A stretch of 64,000 bases of DNA from NCBI GenBank assembly GCA_031412335.1, contig JANOCT010000008.1, positions 1 to 64,000 of the forward strand, in the 5' to 3' direction. This document shows positions 53,401 through 62,861 of this stretch, in pieces (position 1 is the first letter of the stretch; every line of letters starts with the position of its first letter). The DNA comes from JBBQYA01 sp031412335. GTDB lineage: Bacteria; Bacteroidota; Bacteroidia; Sphingobacteriales; Sphingobacteriaceae. The position numbers and the translations under genes were made by a program. The notes below the pieces were generated by a model. It saw nothing but the letters and a program-made list of their open reading frames with translations, did no database searches and was not told where the DNA came from.

Positions 53401-53940
53401 TTATTCTCCGGTCAACAACATAACTTCATCTGCACCATCTAACTGTTTCCAGTTTACTTTTACCCGCTCAGAATCAACGGAATCTATTTTTATGCCAACA
53501 TAATCTGGAGCAATTGGCAGCTCTCGAGTATATTTTCTATCAACTAACACAAGTAGTTCAACTTTAGCTGGTCTACCAAAAACCAATAATGCATCTAAAC
53601 CAGCCCTTACCGACCGACCTGTAAACAGTACATCATCAATTAAAATAACTTTTTTGTTTTCTATAATAAAATCAACGTTGGTACTGGCGGCCAAAAGCGG
53701 TTCTCTCCTTCTGAAATCATCTCTAAAAAACGTGGTATCCAGATCGCCATAGGGTATTTTGACCTCTGGTAAAATGACAGATAAATATTGATGAATTCTT
53801 TTTGCCAATAAAATTCCACGAGGTTGCAGACCTAAAATAACTGAATCGCTAAAATCTTCGTGGTTTTCAATAAGCTGGTGGCACAATCGCATCAATGTGA
53901 TTTCGAAATGCGTATGGCTTAAGATTAACCGGCTCTGCAT
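53401..53940 (-). CDS. pyrR: Bifunctional pyr operon regulator / uracil phosphoribosyltransferase
   Basis: The 179-residue protein has the PRPP-binding signature VILIDDVLFTGRSVRAG (98-113), LGLQPRGILLAKRI (about 36-49) and the flexible loop around DTTFFRDDFRRREPL (about 68-82). PyrR binds UMP and attenuates pyr transcripts in Firmicutes and also has UPRT activity. In Bacteroidota it is usually placed directly before pyrB, as here. I see no clear anti-antiterminator leader upstream of its ATG. Confidence 0.93.
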   Translation of the reverse strand: MQSRLILSHTHFEITLMRLCHQLIENHEDFSDSVILGLQPRGILLAKRIHQYLSVILPEVKIPYGDLDTTFFRDDFRRREPLLAASTNVDFIIENKKVILIDDVLFTGRSVRAGLDALLVFGRPAKVELLVLVDRKYTRELPIAPDYVGIKIDSVDSERVKVNWKQLDGADEVMLLTGE

Positions 53941-54603
53941 GGTTTTGATGGGGACAAATATTCAATAAAATTAGGAGAAAAAAGAATTGGGGAGGAAAAA
54001 AGTGTAAGAAGAGAAAATAGAAAGTATCGATGTAAATTAAATTCCTTAAATATTAAATTTAAATACAAATTAGATTTAAAAATCTATGTTCAATTTTCAC
54101 TACTTGAAATTCACTCTTTTCGAATTCAATTTTAATTAATCAGCGTTAATATTTAAAATTGTCAGGTTGAAAATTTTTTGCAAAGATTATATTTTGATGA
54201 AAAAAATTTATACTAAACAATTCCTTTGTTATAAATCATACCCGTTGTGCGGTTTAAAATAATATTTGAAAATGTAAAATCGGAGTGCGAAGGCTTAGGT
54301 ATAGCAGCGGCATCCTTTTTTTCCTTTAAAAAACAATTAAATAAAAAAAGATATAGCGAATAGCCCGGCCCGTTTTTCACGGGAAGCCCCAAATTGTATT
54401 TAAAATTCTTAATATCAATTATTTAAAAAAAATAAATCAAAATAAAGCAAACCGCATAACAGGTAAAATTACATAAAAAATAGATGAAAAAGTTTCATTG
54501 TTAAACGCTTCAAACAAAATTTAAATAATGGATTAATTAATAATTATCTGTTTAAATATTTAAAAATAAATTACGAAAAATTACCAATTAATTTTTATTT
54601 TCA
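53941..54603. other. 663-bp spacer with structured repeat copy
   Basis: This region lies upstream of pyrR and downstream of the glutamine synthetase stop, both minus strand. It carries the repeat copy at 54291-54393 and otherwise AT-rich sequence. I see no tRNA, riboswitch or coding sequence. Confidence 0.5.
54291..54393 (-). repeat. Structured intergenic repeat, copy B
   Basis: Read on the minus strand it matches copy A (49858-49960) over 103 bases with 7 substitutions. Its inner hairpin is CCCGT around GAAAA with ACGGG, while copy A has GCCC/GGGC at the same place, so a hairpin is kept despite two base changes. The GGCTT/AAGCC outer stem is identical. It lies 211 bases past the stop of the glutamine synthetase gene. 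Confidence 0.8.
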
Positions 54604-56796
54604 CTATTTAATAAACAACAACTCTCTAAATTTAGGTAATGGCCAAAGTTCGTCATCAACCAATAATTCAAGTTTGTCTACATGATATCGGATGTTTTCA
54701 AATTGTGATTTTACTTTTTCATCATAGGCAATTGCTTTTTCGCGGCCATCTTCTATTACGTTAGCTGCTTTACGAGCATCTACCATTTCTTCGCTTGCTT
54801 TTTGAATTATATTTATATGTTCAGCTATTTTGCTAATACGTTGAATTTGACCAGCAAAAAGATCAGTTCCTAATCCTATTTCTTTCATACCTTTCACATT
54901 TTCAATCAATAGATTTTGGTATTTAATAGCTGTTGGTATAATCACATTACTCACCAAATCTGCCATAACTCGCGATTCAATTTGGAGTTTTTTAGTAAAC
55001 ATTTCCAATCTGATTTCATATCGGGCATGTATTTCGCGCTCGTTAAAAATTTGTTGTGATGTAAATAATTCAACAGTTTTAGATGAAATATCTGCATCCA
55101 ACGCTTTTGGAGTAGTTTTTATGTTCGAAAGCCTTCTTTTTTCTGCCTCTAATTCCCACTCATTACTATATCCGTTTCCTTCAAATCGTATGTCTTTTGA
55201 TTCTTCAATATATTTCTTAATAACTTTTAATAAAGCAACATCCTTTTTATCGCCTTGATTGATTAATTCATCTACTTCGGTTTTAAATAATTTTAATTGC
55301 TGTGCGACAATTGCATTTAAAACCGTCATAGGTGCTGCAGAGTTTGCTGATGAACCTACTGCACGAAATTCAAATTTGTTGCCCGTAAATGCAAATGGTG
55401 ATGTACGATTACGATCGGTATTGTCTAACAATATTTGAGGAATTTTTGGTATTCCTAATCCTAAGGCATTGCTTACTTCACTTTTTTCAATATCAGAAAT
55501 TTTTGCATGTTCTATTTCATTTAAAACCTCATCTAATTGTGATCCTAGAAAAATAGAAATAATAGCTGGAGGCGCTTCATTCGCTCCTAATCGGTGATCA
55601 TTGTTTACCGAAGCAATACTTGATCTTAATAAATCTGCATGAGTGTGGACTGCTTTTACCGTATTGACAAAAAAGGTAAGAAACTGTAAATTATTTTTGG
55701 GGGTTTTGCCAGGAGATAATAAATTTTTACCTGTATTGGTAATTAAAGACCAATTATTGTGTTTACCTGAGCCATTTATTCCAGCGTAAGGTTTTTCGTG
55801 TAACAATACTTTAAAATGATGACGCTTAGCCACTTTTTCCATTACATCCATCAGTAATTGATTATGATCAATGGCTAAATTTATTTCTTCATAAATGGGT
55901 GCACATTCAAACTGACTTGGTGCTACTTCATTATGTCTGGTTTTTAATGGAATTCCTAGTTTTATACATTCAGTTTCAAAATCAAGCATGTAGGCATAAA
56001 CCCGATCTGGAATTGAACCAAAATAATGATCTTCTAATTGCTGTCCTTTTGCAGATTCGTGACCAAATAAAGTTCTTCCTGTCAACATTAAATCAGGACG
56101 GGCATTAAATAAGGCAACGTCTACTAAAAAATACTCCTGTTCTATTCCCAAACTTGCATTTACTTTCGTAATACTTTTATCAAAATATTGACAAACGTCT
56201 ACCGCAGCTTTATCCAAAGCGTTTAATGCCTTCAACAATGGTGCTTTATAATCCAAAGCTTCTCCAGTATATGATACAAAAACCGTAGGAATACAAAGTG
56301 TGCTGCCATTTCCACTTTCCATAATGAAAGCAGGGGAAGAAGGATCCCAAGCGGTATATCCTCTGGCTTCAAATGTATTTCTAATTCCACCACTTGGGAA
56401 ACTCGAAGCATCTGGCTCTTGTTGAACTAATGCATCTCCACTAAATTTTTCTATAGCTTTTCCATCGTGAGTCGGTTCAAAAAATGAATCATGCTTCTCA
56501 GCAGTTGCGCCCGTCAAAGGTTGAAACCAATGCGTGTAGTGGGTTGCACCTTTTGCCATCGACCATGATTTCATAGCTACTGCAACATGCTCAGCTACTG
56601 TTCTATCGATTGGTGTTCCGGTTTCTATGGCTTCCTGTAGGCTTTCAAATGTCTCTTTTGAAAGAAAATCCTGCATAGCAGATTTGTTGAAAACGTTCAT
56701 CCCAAAATATTCGGAAAGTTTGGATGATGGAGTTTTCACTTCTACTGGAACTCTATTTAGTACATTTTCTAATGCTTTGAATCGGATGATAGCCAT
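54604..56796 (-). CDS. glnN: Type III glutamine synthetase
   Basis: The ATG at 56796 gives 730 residues starting MAIIRFKALENVLNRVPVEV; the frame extends to a TTG at 56820. The catalytic core has SLGIEQEYFLVD, RHNEVAPSQFECAPIYEEIN, and HEKPYAGINGSGKHNNWSL for ATP and glutamate binding. The SAPM-type motif GSSANSAAPMTVLNAIV follows. The C-terminal extension with long helices (about 580-730) is usual for GSIII. It makes glutamine from glutamate and ammonia with ATP. A perfect palindrome lies 68 bases upstream of the ATG. Confidence 0.95.
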   Translation of the reverse strand: MAIIRFKALENVLNRVPVEVKTPSSKLSEYFGMNVFNKSAMQDFLSKETFESLQEAIETGTPIDRTVAEHVAVAMKSWSMAKGATHYTHWFQPLTGATAEKHDSFFEPTHDGKAIEKFSGDALVQQEPDASSFPSGGIRNTFEARGYTAWDPSSPAFIMESGNGSTLCIPTVFVSYTGEALDYKAPLLKALNALDKAAVDVCQYFDKSITKVNASLGIEQEYFLVDVALFNARPDLMLTGRTLFGHESAKGQQLEDHYFGSIPDRVYAYMLDFETECIKLGIPLKTRHNEVAPSQFECAPIYEEINLAIDHNQLLMDVMEKVAKRHHFKVLLHEKPYAGINGSGKHNNWSLITNTGKNLLSPGKTPKNNLQFLTFFVNTVKAVHTHADLLRSSIASVNNDHRLGANEAPPAIISIFLGSQLDEVLNEIEHAKISDIEKSEVSNALGLGIPKIPQILLDNTDRNRTSPFAFTGNKFEFRAVGSSANSAAPMTVLNAIVAQQLKLFKTEVDELINQGDKKDVALLKVIKKYIEESKDIRFEGNGYSNEWELEAEKRRLSNIKTTPKALDADISSKTVELFTSQQIFNEREIHARYEIRLEMFTKKLQIESRVMADLVSNVIIPTAIKYQNLLIENVKGMKEIGLGTDLFAGQIQRISKIAEHINIIQKASEEMVDARKAANVIEDGREKAIAYDEKVKSQFENIRYHVDKLELLVDDELWPLPKFRELLFIK

Positions 56797-56863
56797 ATTG
56801 TTGCTTTTGATTTTGCACAAAACTACATGAATTCTTTTTTTTTGACTAATTTAAATTTGATTT

Positions 56864-56884
56864 TTTTCAACAATTTGTTGAAAA
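56864..56884. promoter_or_regulatory. Perfect 10-bp palindrome upstream of glutamine synthetase
   Basis: Arms TTTTCAACAA and TTGTTGAAAA flank a single T. It lies between the divergent glutamine synthetase gene (ATG at 56796) and the glycan locus (57093). The near-zero spacing suits a dimeric protein operator and not a terminator. A nitrogen- or envelope-linked regulator is a guess. Confidence 0.5.
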
Positions 56885-57092
56885 CACTCTTTTTTATTGG
56901 TTAAATGATCAAAAAAATAAGTCTTTTTTTAAATTTTGTATTAATTTAATAAGAATTCTGAGATAATAAATGTTAATTTTTGATTTTTGTCAATTTGTGT
57001 CTTTTTTGATATTTTTAACATTTATCGTAAAATTGATGGCTAATGCGTAAAATTTATCATTTTTGACTACCTGTCATTAAGGGTTAAATTTC

Positions 57093-58277
57093 TTGAAAAT
57101 CATTTATATCCATCAATATTTTAAAACTCCGCTGCAATCAGGTGGAACAAGATCGTATGAGTTTGCAAAAATAATGCATGCTCGTGGGCATGATGTGCAT
57201 ATGATCACATCTTATAATGACACAAAATTCAAACAGGAGATTATAGAAGGATTGAATATTTATTGGTTGCCAGTTTCATATCACAATCAGTTTGGCGCAT
57301 TCAAAAGAGCAATTTCTTTTCTCAAATTTATGTTTCTGGCATTTAAAACAGCATATAATATTAAAGACGCCGACATTTGTTATGCTAGTTCAACTCCGCT
57401 AACAGTTGGAGTAATTGCTATGATGCTGAAAAAATTTAAAAAAATTCCTTTTGTATTTGAAGTTCGAGATTTGTGGCCAGAGGTATTAATTCAAATGAAA
57501 TTTATTAAAAGTCCGATTTTAAAGAAATTAGCCTACAGATTAGAAAAATCAGTTTACACAGCTTCTAACAGTATAGTGGTTTTATCGCCTGGCATGTCAT
57601 TAGGAGTTCAAAAATATCAGTTAAATAAAGAAATACATTTATTGCCAAATTCGGCGGATTTAGAGTTATTCAAACCGCAAGATAGGCCTGAGCATTTAAT
57701 TGAAACTCTTGATTTAACGAATAAAAATGGGATAATTTATTTTGGTACCATTAATAAAACAAACCATTTGGAGTATTTTATTCAATTGGCAAAGTGTAGT
57801 CAAAATAAAAAATACAATCATTTAAAGTTTTTTTTAGTAGGAGAGGGGAGCGAGGTTAGAAGGATATTAGAGATGATAAAAGAATTGAAATTAGAAAATT
57901 TTGTATTCTTGGAATCTTTACCTAAAATATTGTTGAATGAAGTGTTAAACATTATGGATTTCAGTTATATATCTTTTTTAAAATTACCTGTATTACAAAC
58001 TAATTCACCAAATAAATTTTTTGATTCGTTGTCTGCTGGTAAAATTTGTATTGTAAATACTGAAGGTTGGCTAAAAAATTTGGTAGAGGAGAATAATTGT
58101 GGTTTGTATGCAGATCCTGAAAATCATGAACAAGCAATTGAAGAAATTAATAATTTAATTAATGATCCAATAAAAATGAAAAATTTGGCAACAAATGCCA
58201 GAATTTTGGCCGAAAAAGAATTTGATAGATTATTACTTGCAGGTAAGTTGGTTGATATTTTAGAGCAAGAAATTTAA
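57093..58277 (+). CDS. Glycosyltransferase family 4 (WbuB-like)
   Basis: The 394-residue GT-B protein opens (M)KIIYIHQYFKTPLQSGGTRS with a TTG start; no ATG in frame lies near. The acceptor domain has DADICYASSTPLTVGVIAMM and the donor domain has NGIIYFGTINKTNHLEYFI. The C-terminal nucleotide-sugar site is weakly of the E-x7-E form. It resembles WbuB-like transferases of O-antigen and exopolysaccharide loci. It starts the locus; the next gene begins in its stop codon (TAATG). Confidence 0.85.
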   Translation: MKIIYIHQYFKTPLQSGGTRSYEFAKIMHARGHDVHMITSYNDTKFKQEIIEGLNIYWLPVSYHNQFGAFKRAISFLKFMFLAFKTAYNIKDADICYASSTPLTVGVIAMMLKKFKKIPFVFEVRDLWPEVLIQMKFIKSPILKKLAYRLEKSVYTASNSIVVLSPGMSLGVQKYQLNKEIHLLPNSADLELFKPQDRPEHLIETLDLTNKNGIIYFGTINKTNHLEYFIQLAKCSQNKKYNHLKFFLVGEGSEVRRILEMIKELKLENFVFLESLPKILLNEVLNIMDFSYISFLKLPVLQTNSPNKFFDSLSAGKICIVNTEGWLKNLVEENNCGLYADPENHEQAIEEINNLINDPIKMKNLATNARILAEKEFDRLLLAGKLVDILEQEI

Positions 58278-59161
58278 TGAATTACTTCACAATTGGTATT
58301 CCGGCCAGAAATGAAGCTTTGATAATTGAGAAACTTTTGCAAACGCTATCAACTGTTGAAAATGTAAGAAATATTTTAGTTTGTGTAAATAATTCTATTG
58401 ATGAAACAGAAGAAATTGTTAAAAGAAAGTGTAATAATCAAATTAAACTTTTAAATTCAACACCAGGAAAAGGAAATGCACTTTGCCAAATAATTGCTAA
58501 TTGTGAAACTGAATTTCTAATTATGATGGATGCAGATTGTGAAACTACCACTTCGGATTTAGAAAAATTGATGTTTGATTTAAATAAAAATACAATAGTT
58601 GCTGCAAATGTTAAGTATGATCTAACTGACATAGATTTTTTAAGTAAAAAAATAATGTACGAAATACCAGATTTAAGGAAGTTTAAAATAGAAACTGGTT
58701 TTGGTAAACCGTATAATCTTATCGGATGCTTGTATGGGATAAATAAATTAGTTTTAGATGAATTAAATAATAAGCAGAATTTTATCAATTTATTGCCTAA
58801 TATTATAAATGAGGATTTATTTATTTCTAGAATTTTTCAAAATGCAAATCATAGCATTTTTCTTTCCGATGCAATAGTTGTTCAAAAGGCAGTTTCGGCT
58901 AATAAAATTTATGGAAAAATAAAAAGAATTTTAGCAGGAAATTATCAATTAAATGCTTTGGGTTTAAATGAAAAAACAATTGAGAAGAATAGCATTAAAT
59001 TGGTTTCAAATTGTTTTTACAAACTTTATTCTACTAACTTTTCTTACTTGATCTCTTATTTTTTCAGAGGATTGTTTCTTTTTTTATTGTATAAAATTGC
59101 TGCATTAGATTTATTGATTCATAAAAGGGATTATACAAGGGGATGGAAAAAAATTAATTAA
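58277..59161 (+). CDS. Glycosyltransferase family 2 (GT-A)
   Basis: The 294-residue protein opens NYFTIGIPARNEALIIEKLL. The GT-A nucleotide motif is FLIMMDADCETT (D-x-D-like at about 79-83), and GKGNALCQIIANCETEFLI precedes it. The C-terminus has a hydrophobic part (about 255-280, SYLISYFFRGLFLFLLYKIA), which may anchor it to the membrane. It shares one base with the preceding gene and lies 6 bases before the flippase gene. Confidence 0.87.
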   Translation: MNYFTIGIPARNEALIIEKLLQTLSTVENVRNILVCVNNSIDETEEIVKRKCNNQIKLLNSTPGKGNALCQIIANCETEFLIMMDADCETTTSDLEKLMFDLNKNTIVAANVKYDLTDIDFLSKKIMYEIPDLRKFKIETGFGKPYNLIGCLYGINKLVLDELNNKQNFINLLPNIINEDLFISRIFQNANHSIFLSDAIVVQKAVSANKIYGKIKRILAGNYQLNALGLNEKTIEKNSIKLVSNCFYKLYSTNFSYLISYFFRGLFLFLLYKIAALDLLIHKRDYTRGWKKIN

Positions 59162-59167
59162 CAAATC

Positions 59168-60613
59168 GTGATTTCATTTATACTTTCAAAACTAAATAAA
59201 AATCGAGCCTCCTTATTTCTTTTGGCTGGAAATGCTATTGTTACGATTGTAAATTTTCTAATTATTGCTTTTTTTTCTCATAAATTATCTATTGAAATTA
59301 ATGCAACTTATCGGCAATTATTTATGTTTTTGGCTTTAGGCTCTGCCTTTGGGAATGCAGGTTTTGCACAAGCTATTTATTTTCAACTAAATAAAACTCA
59401 AAAAATATTTTCTGATTTTGAAATTATTAGCACTGGTCGTTTTTTGCTATTCTCTTCAGCCTTTTTTACGACCGGATTGGCATATTTTTTAATGCCGGCA
59501 TTCATTGATAATTTTTCTAATCCTGAATTTAGTAAAATAGCTTGGTTAGGTTTAGGAATATTATTTTTTACAATTATTCAAGCTTCAGATTTTTCTATTT
59601 ATCTATATAAACAAAAAGTAAAGCGATATTTTTTGGTAAGCATTTCTGCGGTAATACTTAAATTAATTATTGCTTATTATTTGTACACCACTGGTTTTGA
59701 CATAGTTTATTTTGTGATTTCAATACTTTTTATTTCAGCATTTACTTTTTTTTATAGTTTAATAATTCTTCGTGGTAAGACAGCATTTTTCAATTTTTCC
59801 ATTAATAGTCAGCAAGTAAAGCAGCAGATTGTTTATGCTTTACCCATAGGTTTAGCAATTATTGCTGGTTTATGGATGACTCAAATAGACAAATTAGTTT
59901 TGAATTATTACATTCATGATTTGCGCTCATTTGTAGTTTTATCAAATGGAAGTATTGAACTTCCATTTTTAAGCACTTTGTATGTTTCTTTTAGTATGAT
60001 AGCTATGCCAATGATGATAAAAGCATATGAAAATGGAGAAATTAACAGACTTTTAGAAGAGCGTAATTCTTATATTAAAATGATTGCTACTGTTATAATA
60101 CCAGTTACGATTGCTTTAATATTTTGGTCAGATAAAATTATACTTTTTGCGTTTGGCTCAGAATATCAAGATAGTGCTCCGTTATTTGCCCTTTTTTCAA
60201 CTATTTTGTTCAGTAGAATTTGTAGTTATCAGGATATAATATTGTTGACTGGTAGAACAAAATACTTAACCTACATTCAAGGAATTGAATTATTCTTTCA
60301 TTTTTTAATTACGGTATTTTTTATATCAAATTTCGGAATAATGGGTGCTCCCATTGCATCTGTAATTACGCATTATCTATATGTTTTAGTCATTAGTAGT
60401 ATCAGTGCAAATTTATTAAAGATTAGTCCTTTGCGGTTAATTCCTTTAAACTTTATCCTCAGTATATTTGCGGTAGGTGCTGTAAGTATTCTTCCTTTTG
60501 TATTCATTCATCAATTTTTAGAAGTCTCGGTCAATCAATTTTTCTGGATTTTTGAATTAATTGTATTTTTAGTTCTAAATTATTTCTTACTGCTCTTTAT
60601 TCAAAAAAGATAA
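59168..60613 (+). CDS. Oligosaccharide flippase (Wzx/MATE-like)
   Basis: The 481-residue protein has about twelve to fourteen hydrophobic helices with few charged loops. It opens ISFILSKLNKNRASLFLLAG, and LPIGLAIIAGLWMTQIDKLV occurs in the seventh region, a usual feature of Wzx-type flippases. The start is GTG. It probably moves undecaprenyl-linked repeat units across the inner membrane. No Wzy polymerase gene is seen in the visible part of the locus. Confidence 0.88.
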   Translation: MISFILSKLNKNRASLFLLAGNAIVTIVNFLIIAFFSHKLSIEINATYRQLFMFLALGSAFGNAGFAQAIYFQLNKTQKIFSDFEIISTGRFLLFSSAFFTTGLAYFLMPAFIDNFSNPEFSKIAWLGLGILFFTIIQASDFSIYLYKQKVKRYFLVSISAVILKLIIAYYLYTTGFDIVYFVISILFISAFTFFYSLIILRGKTAFFNFSINSQQVKQQIVYALPIGLAIIAGLWMTQIDKLVLNYYIHDLRSFVVLSNGSIELPFLSTLYVSFSMIAMPMMIKAYENGEINRLLEERNSYIKMIATVIIPVTIALIFWSDKIILFAFGSEYQDSAPLFALFSTILFSRICSYQDIILLTGRTKYLTYIQGIELFFHFLITVFFISNFGIMGAPIASVITHYLYVLVISSISANLLKISPLRLIPLNFILSIFAVGAVSILPFVFIHQFLEVSVNQFFWIFELIVFLVLNYFLLLFIQKR

Positions 60614-60616
60614 TAT

Positions 60617-61567
60617 ATGTTGACAATAGTGGATAGTGAAGCTTGGATTAAATACCTCCAAACAGGTATTTACTTTACTATTTTTGATACACAAGAATGG
60701 ATTGAAAACATTTCAGAATCTTTTAAATTAAAGGCTAATTATTATTTTTATATTCAAGAAGGTAAAACCGTTTTAGGTTTTGTGGTCTTTACATCAGGCA
60801 AAAGAATTAAGTTGCCTAATCATATTTTTTTTAGTTCCATTGTATTTAATCCAAAGTTTAGTGAAAATGTAATTTCAGATATTTTCACTGCATCAATTGC
60901 CCAATTGTCAAAGGAATTTAATGTTTTGAATTTTAAGCTTAGGCCAGAGTTGCGTGATTCACGCGCATTTATTTGGAATAATTTCTCTGTAACTCCTAGA
61001 TATACATATTGGGTTGATTTGGCTGATACTAAATATCATGAACGGGTTTATAGGGTATTAAAAAAAGAGCAAATGAATTCCTATTCGTATTTTGAAAATA
61101 AGGATATTTCATTAAATCTTGATAAGCAATTTGGTTTTGTACCCAAAAAGGAGAAAAGTATGAATCATATTTATACTCGACATTTCATAGAAAAAATGAT
61201 TAAGCTGAATAATATCATTGTTTTTTCCGCCTATAACGAAAATGTCCTTTGCTCTTCATACATAGTAATAATTGATAGGTTTGCCAAAATTGGATACGGA
61301 ATTATGTTATATACTGTGCCTGAATTTGCAAAAACCGGTGTTACCTCGGGTTTACATGATTATGTATTTAATTACATGAGTAATTTAGGTATTCTGCAAT
61401 TTGATTTATGTGGAGGAAATTTTCAGCAAATTTCAGCTTTTAAAAGAGGCTTTAATCCTAATTTAAAAATGTATTTCGAAACTTCTAAAGACAATAGATT
61501 TGGAAGAGGTAAATTAGGAACCATGTTGGTTGATGGTAGAAACACATTACGAAAATTCTTAAAATAG
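60617..61567 (+). CDS. FemAB/GNAT-like transferase of the glycan locus
   Basis: The 316-residue protein opens with a region (about 1-150) of FemAB type, including FDTQEWIENISESFKLKANY and the LNFKLRPELRDSRAFIWNNF segment. A second acyl-CoA-like fold half has SAYNENVLCSSYIVIIDRFA and ILQFDLCGGNFQQISAFKRG. FemX or BioF2-type acetyltransferases add amino acids or acyl groups to lipid or sugar substrates. In this locus it may modify a sugar of the repeat unit. It lies 3 bases after the flippase gene and 1 base before the next gene. Confidence 0.78.
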   Translation: MLTIVDSEAWIKYLQTGIYFTIFDTQEWIENISESFKLKANYYFYIQEGKTVLGFVVFTSGKRIKLPNHIFFSSIVFNPKFSENVISDIFTASIAQLSKEFNVLNFKLRPELRDSRAFIWNNFSVTPRYTYWVDLADTKYHERVYRVLKKEQMNSYSYFENKDISLNLDKQFGFVPKKEKSMNHIYTRHFIEKMIKLNNIIVFSAYNENVLCSSYIVIIDRFAKIGYGIMLYTVPEFAKTGVTSGLHDYVFNYMSNLGILQFDLCGGNFQQISAFKRGFNPNLKMYFETSKDNRFGRGKLGTMLVDGRNTLRKFLK

Positions 61568-61568
61568 A

Positions 61569-62861
61569 ATGAGTAGAGTTTATATTTTTATTTGGCATTA
61601 TTTACCTCTTCGAGTTACTTCAAATATTCGTATAAAAGCTTTTTCTGAGGCATTGGCCAAAGATTTTGACGAAGTAATTATAGTAACAAGGCAATGGGAA
61701 GATGAAGATAATTATGCAAATAAATACTATTCTGAAACCAGTAATAACTCCATTAAATCTATAGTTGAGAATAACATTAAAATAATTCAATTGCCGGATA
61801 GTGGTAGAATAAGTTTAAAATTAGCTAGATCTTTGCAGTCATTTATAATACTGAAAAAGCTATATTATTATTTATATTTTATTCTTTTTAAACGGGAAGT
61901 TGCCAATAATTTTTTTGAAGTATTTAAACTTCATGAACATGAAATTATGAATGGCGCTGGTTTGGAAACTTTCGTAATTTGCTCTGCACCAGTTTTTAAT
62001 TCGTTTTCAATTGGGCATTATCTTAAAATTAAGTATGGCTATAAATGGGTTGCTGATTACCGTGATCCATGGAATTTTGATAGTACCAACTTATATCCAG
62101 ATTCATTTATTTCTAGGATTAAAAAAAGATTAATAAAATCAAAAGAGAGTGTTTATTTGAAATCAGCAAATGGAATTTCAGTTGTAGCAAATCATATAAA
62201 AAAAAGTATGCCAGCTGAATTTCATGTTAAAACTACTTTAATTTTTAATGGAATTGACAATGATATAGATACAAATAGAATAAATAAGTTTCCAAATAAA
62301 TTTAGAATAGTTTATAGTGGAAAACTTTATAAATCTCAATTGAAAGCAGAACTATTTTTTATTTCACTAAAGAAATTTATTGATAAAAATAGCATTAAGC
62401 CAGAGAATTTAGAATTAGTTTTTATTGGTTCAATTGCCAATATGGATTTGATTAAAATAATCGAAAAGTATAAACTAGAGGAATTTGTAAAATGTACTGA
62501 ATGGGTGGAAAAATCAATAGCATATCAATTTATGTACGAAGCTTCCTGTTTTCTTTATTTGCCTTTTTATAATCAATCAGAAATTGTAAGTACTAAGCAA
62601 TACACTTATTTGGGAATGAGAAAGCCAATATTATTGCCTTCTACTATTAATTGTGAGATTTCAGAAGATTCAAATAAGTTTGAGGCTTGGAGAGTTTTGT
62701 TCACGATTGATGAAGTTTACAACGAGATTCATAAGCTGTATTTTAATTTTGTAAATAAAGTGCATGCAATTATATTTACTTCAAATTCCGATCAAATATC
62801 CATGAAAAATTCAGCAGAGAAATTCAGAGAATTTGTAAGTAAAATTCGTTATGAGCGCTAA
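61569..62861 (+). CDS. Glycosyltransferase-like protein, GT-B fold
   Basis: The 430-residue protein opens SRVYIFIWHYLPLRVTSNIR. It has an acceptor-type half with EVIIVTRQW and a central GYKWVADYRDPWNFDSTNLY; YRDPW is common in GT4-like proteins of this phylum. The donor-type half has FRIVYSGKLYKSQLKAELFF and YLPFYNQSEIVSTKQYTYLG. Sugar and acceptor are unknown. Its end overlaps the following glycosyltransferase gene by 11 bases, so they are coupled. Confidence 0.82.
   Translation: MSRVYIFIWHYLPLRVTSNIRIKAFSEALAKDFDEVIIVTRQWEDEDNYANKYYSETSNNSIKSIVENNIKIIQLPDSGRISLKLARSLQSFIILKKLYYYLYFILFKREVANNFFEVFKLHEHEIMNGAGLETFVICSAPVFNSFSIGHYLKIKYGYKWVADYRDPWNFDSTNLYPDSFISRIKKRLIKSKESVYLKSANGISVVANHIKKSMPAEFHVKTTLIFNGIDNDIDTNRINKFPNKFRIVYSGKLYKSQLKAELFFISLKKFIDKNSIKPENLELVFIGSIANMDLIKIIEKYKLEEFVKCTEWVEKSIAYQFMYEASCFLYLPFYNQSEIVSTKQYTYLGMRKPILLPSTINCEISEDSNKFEAWRVLFTIDEVYNEIHKLYFNFVNKVHAIIFTSNSDQISMKNSAEKFREFVSKIRYER

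Noticed and set aside
53941..54290. PyrR-type attenuator leader before pyrR
   Set aside because: I found no convincing terminator/antiterminator pair with a PyrR binding loop in the sequence upstream of the ATG.
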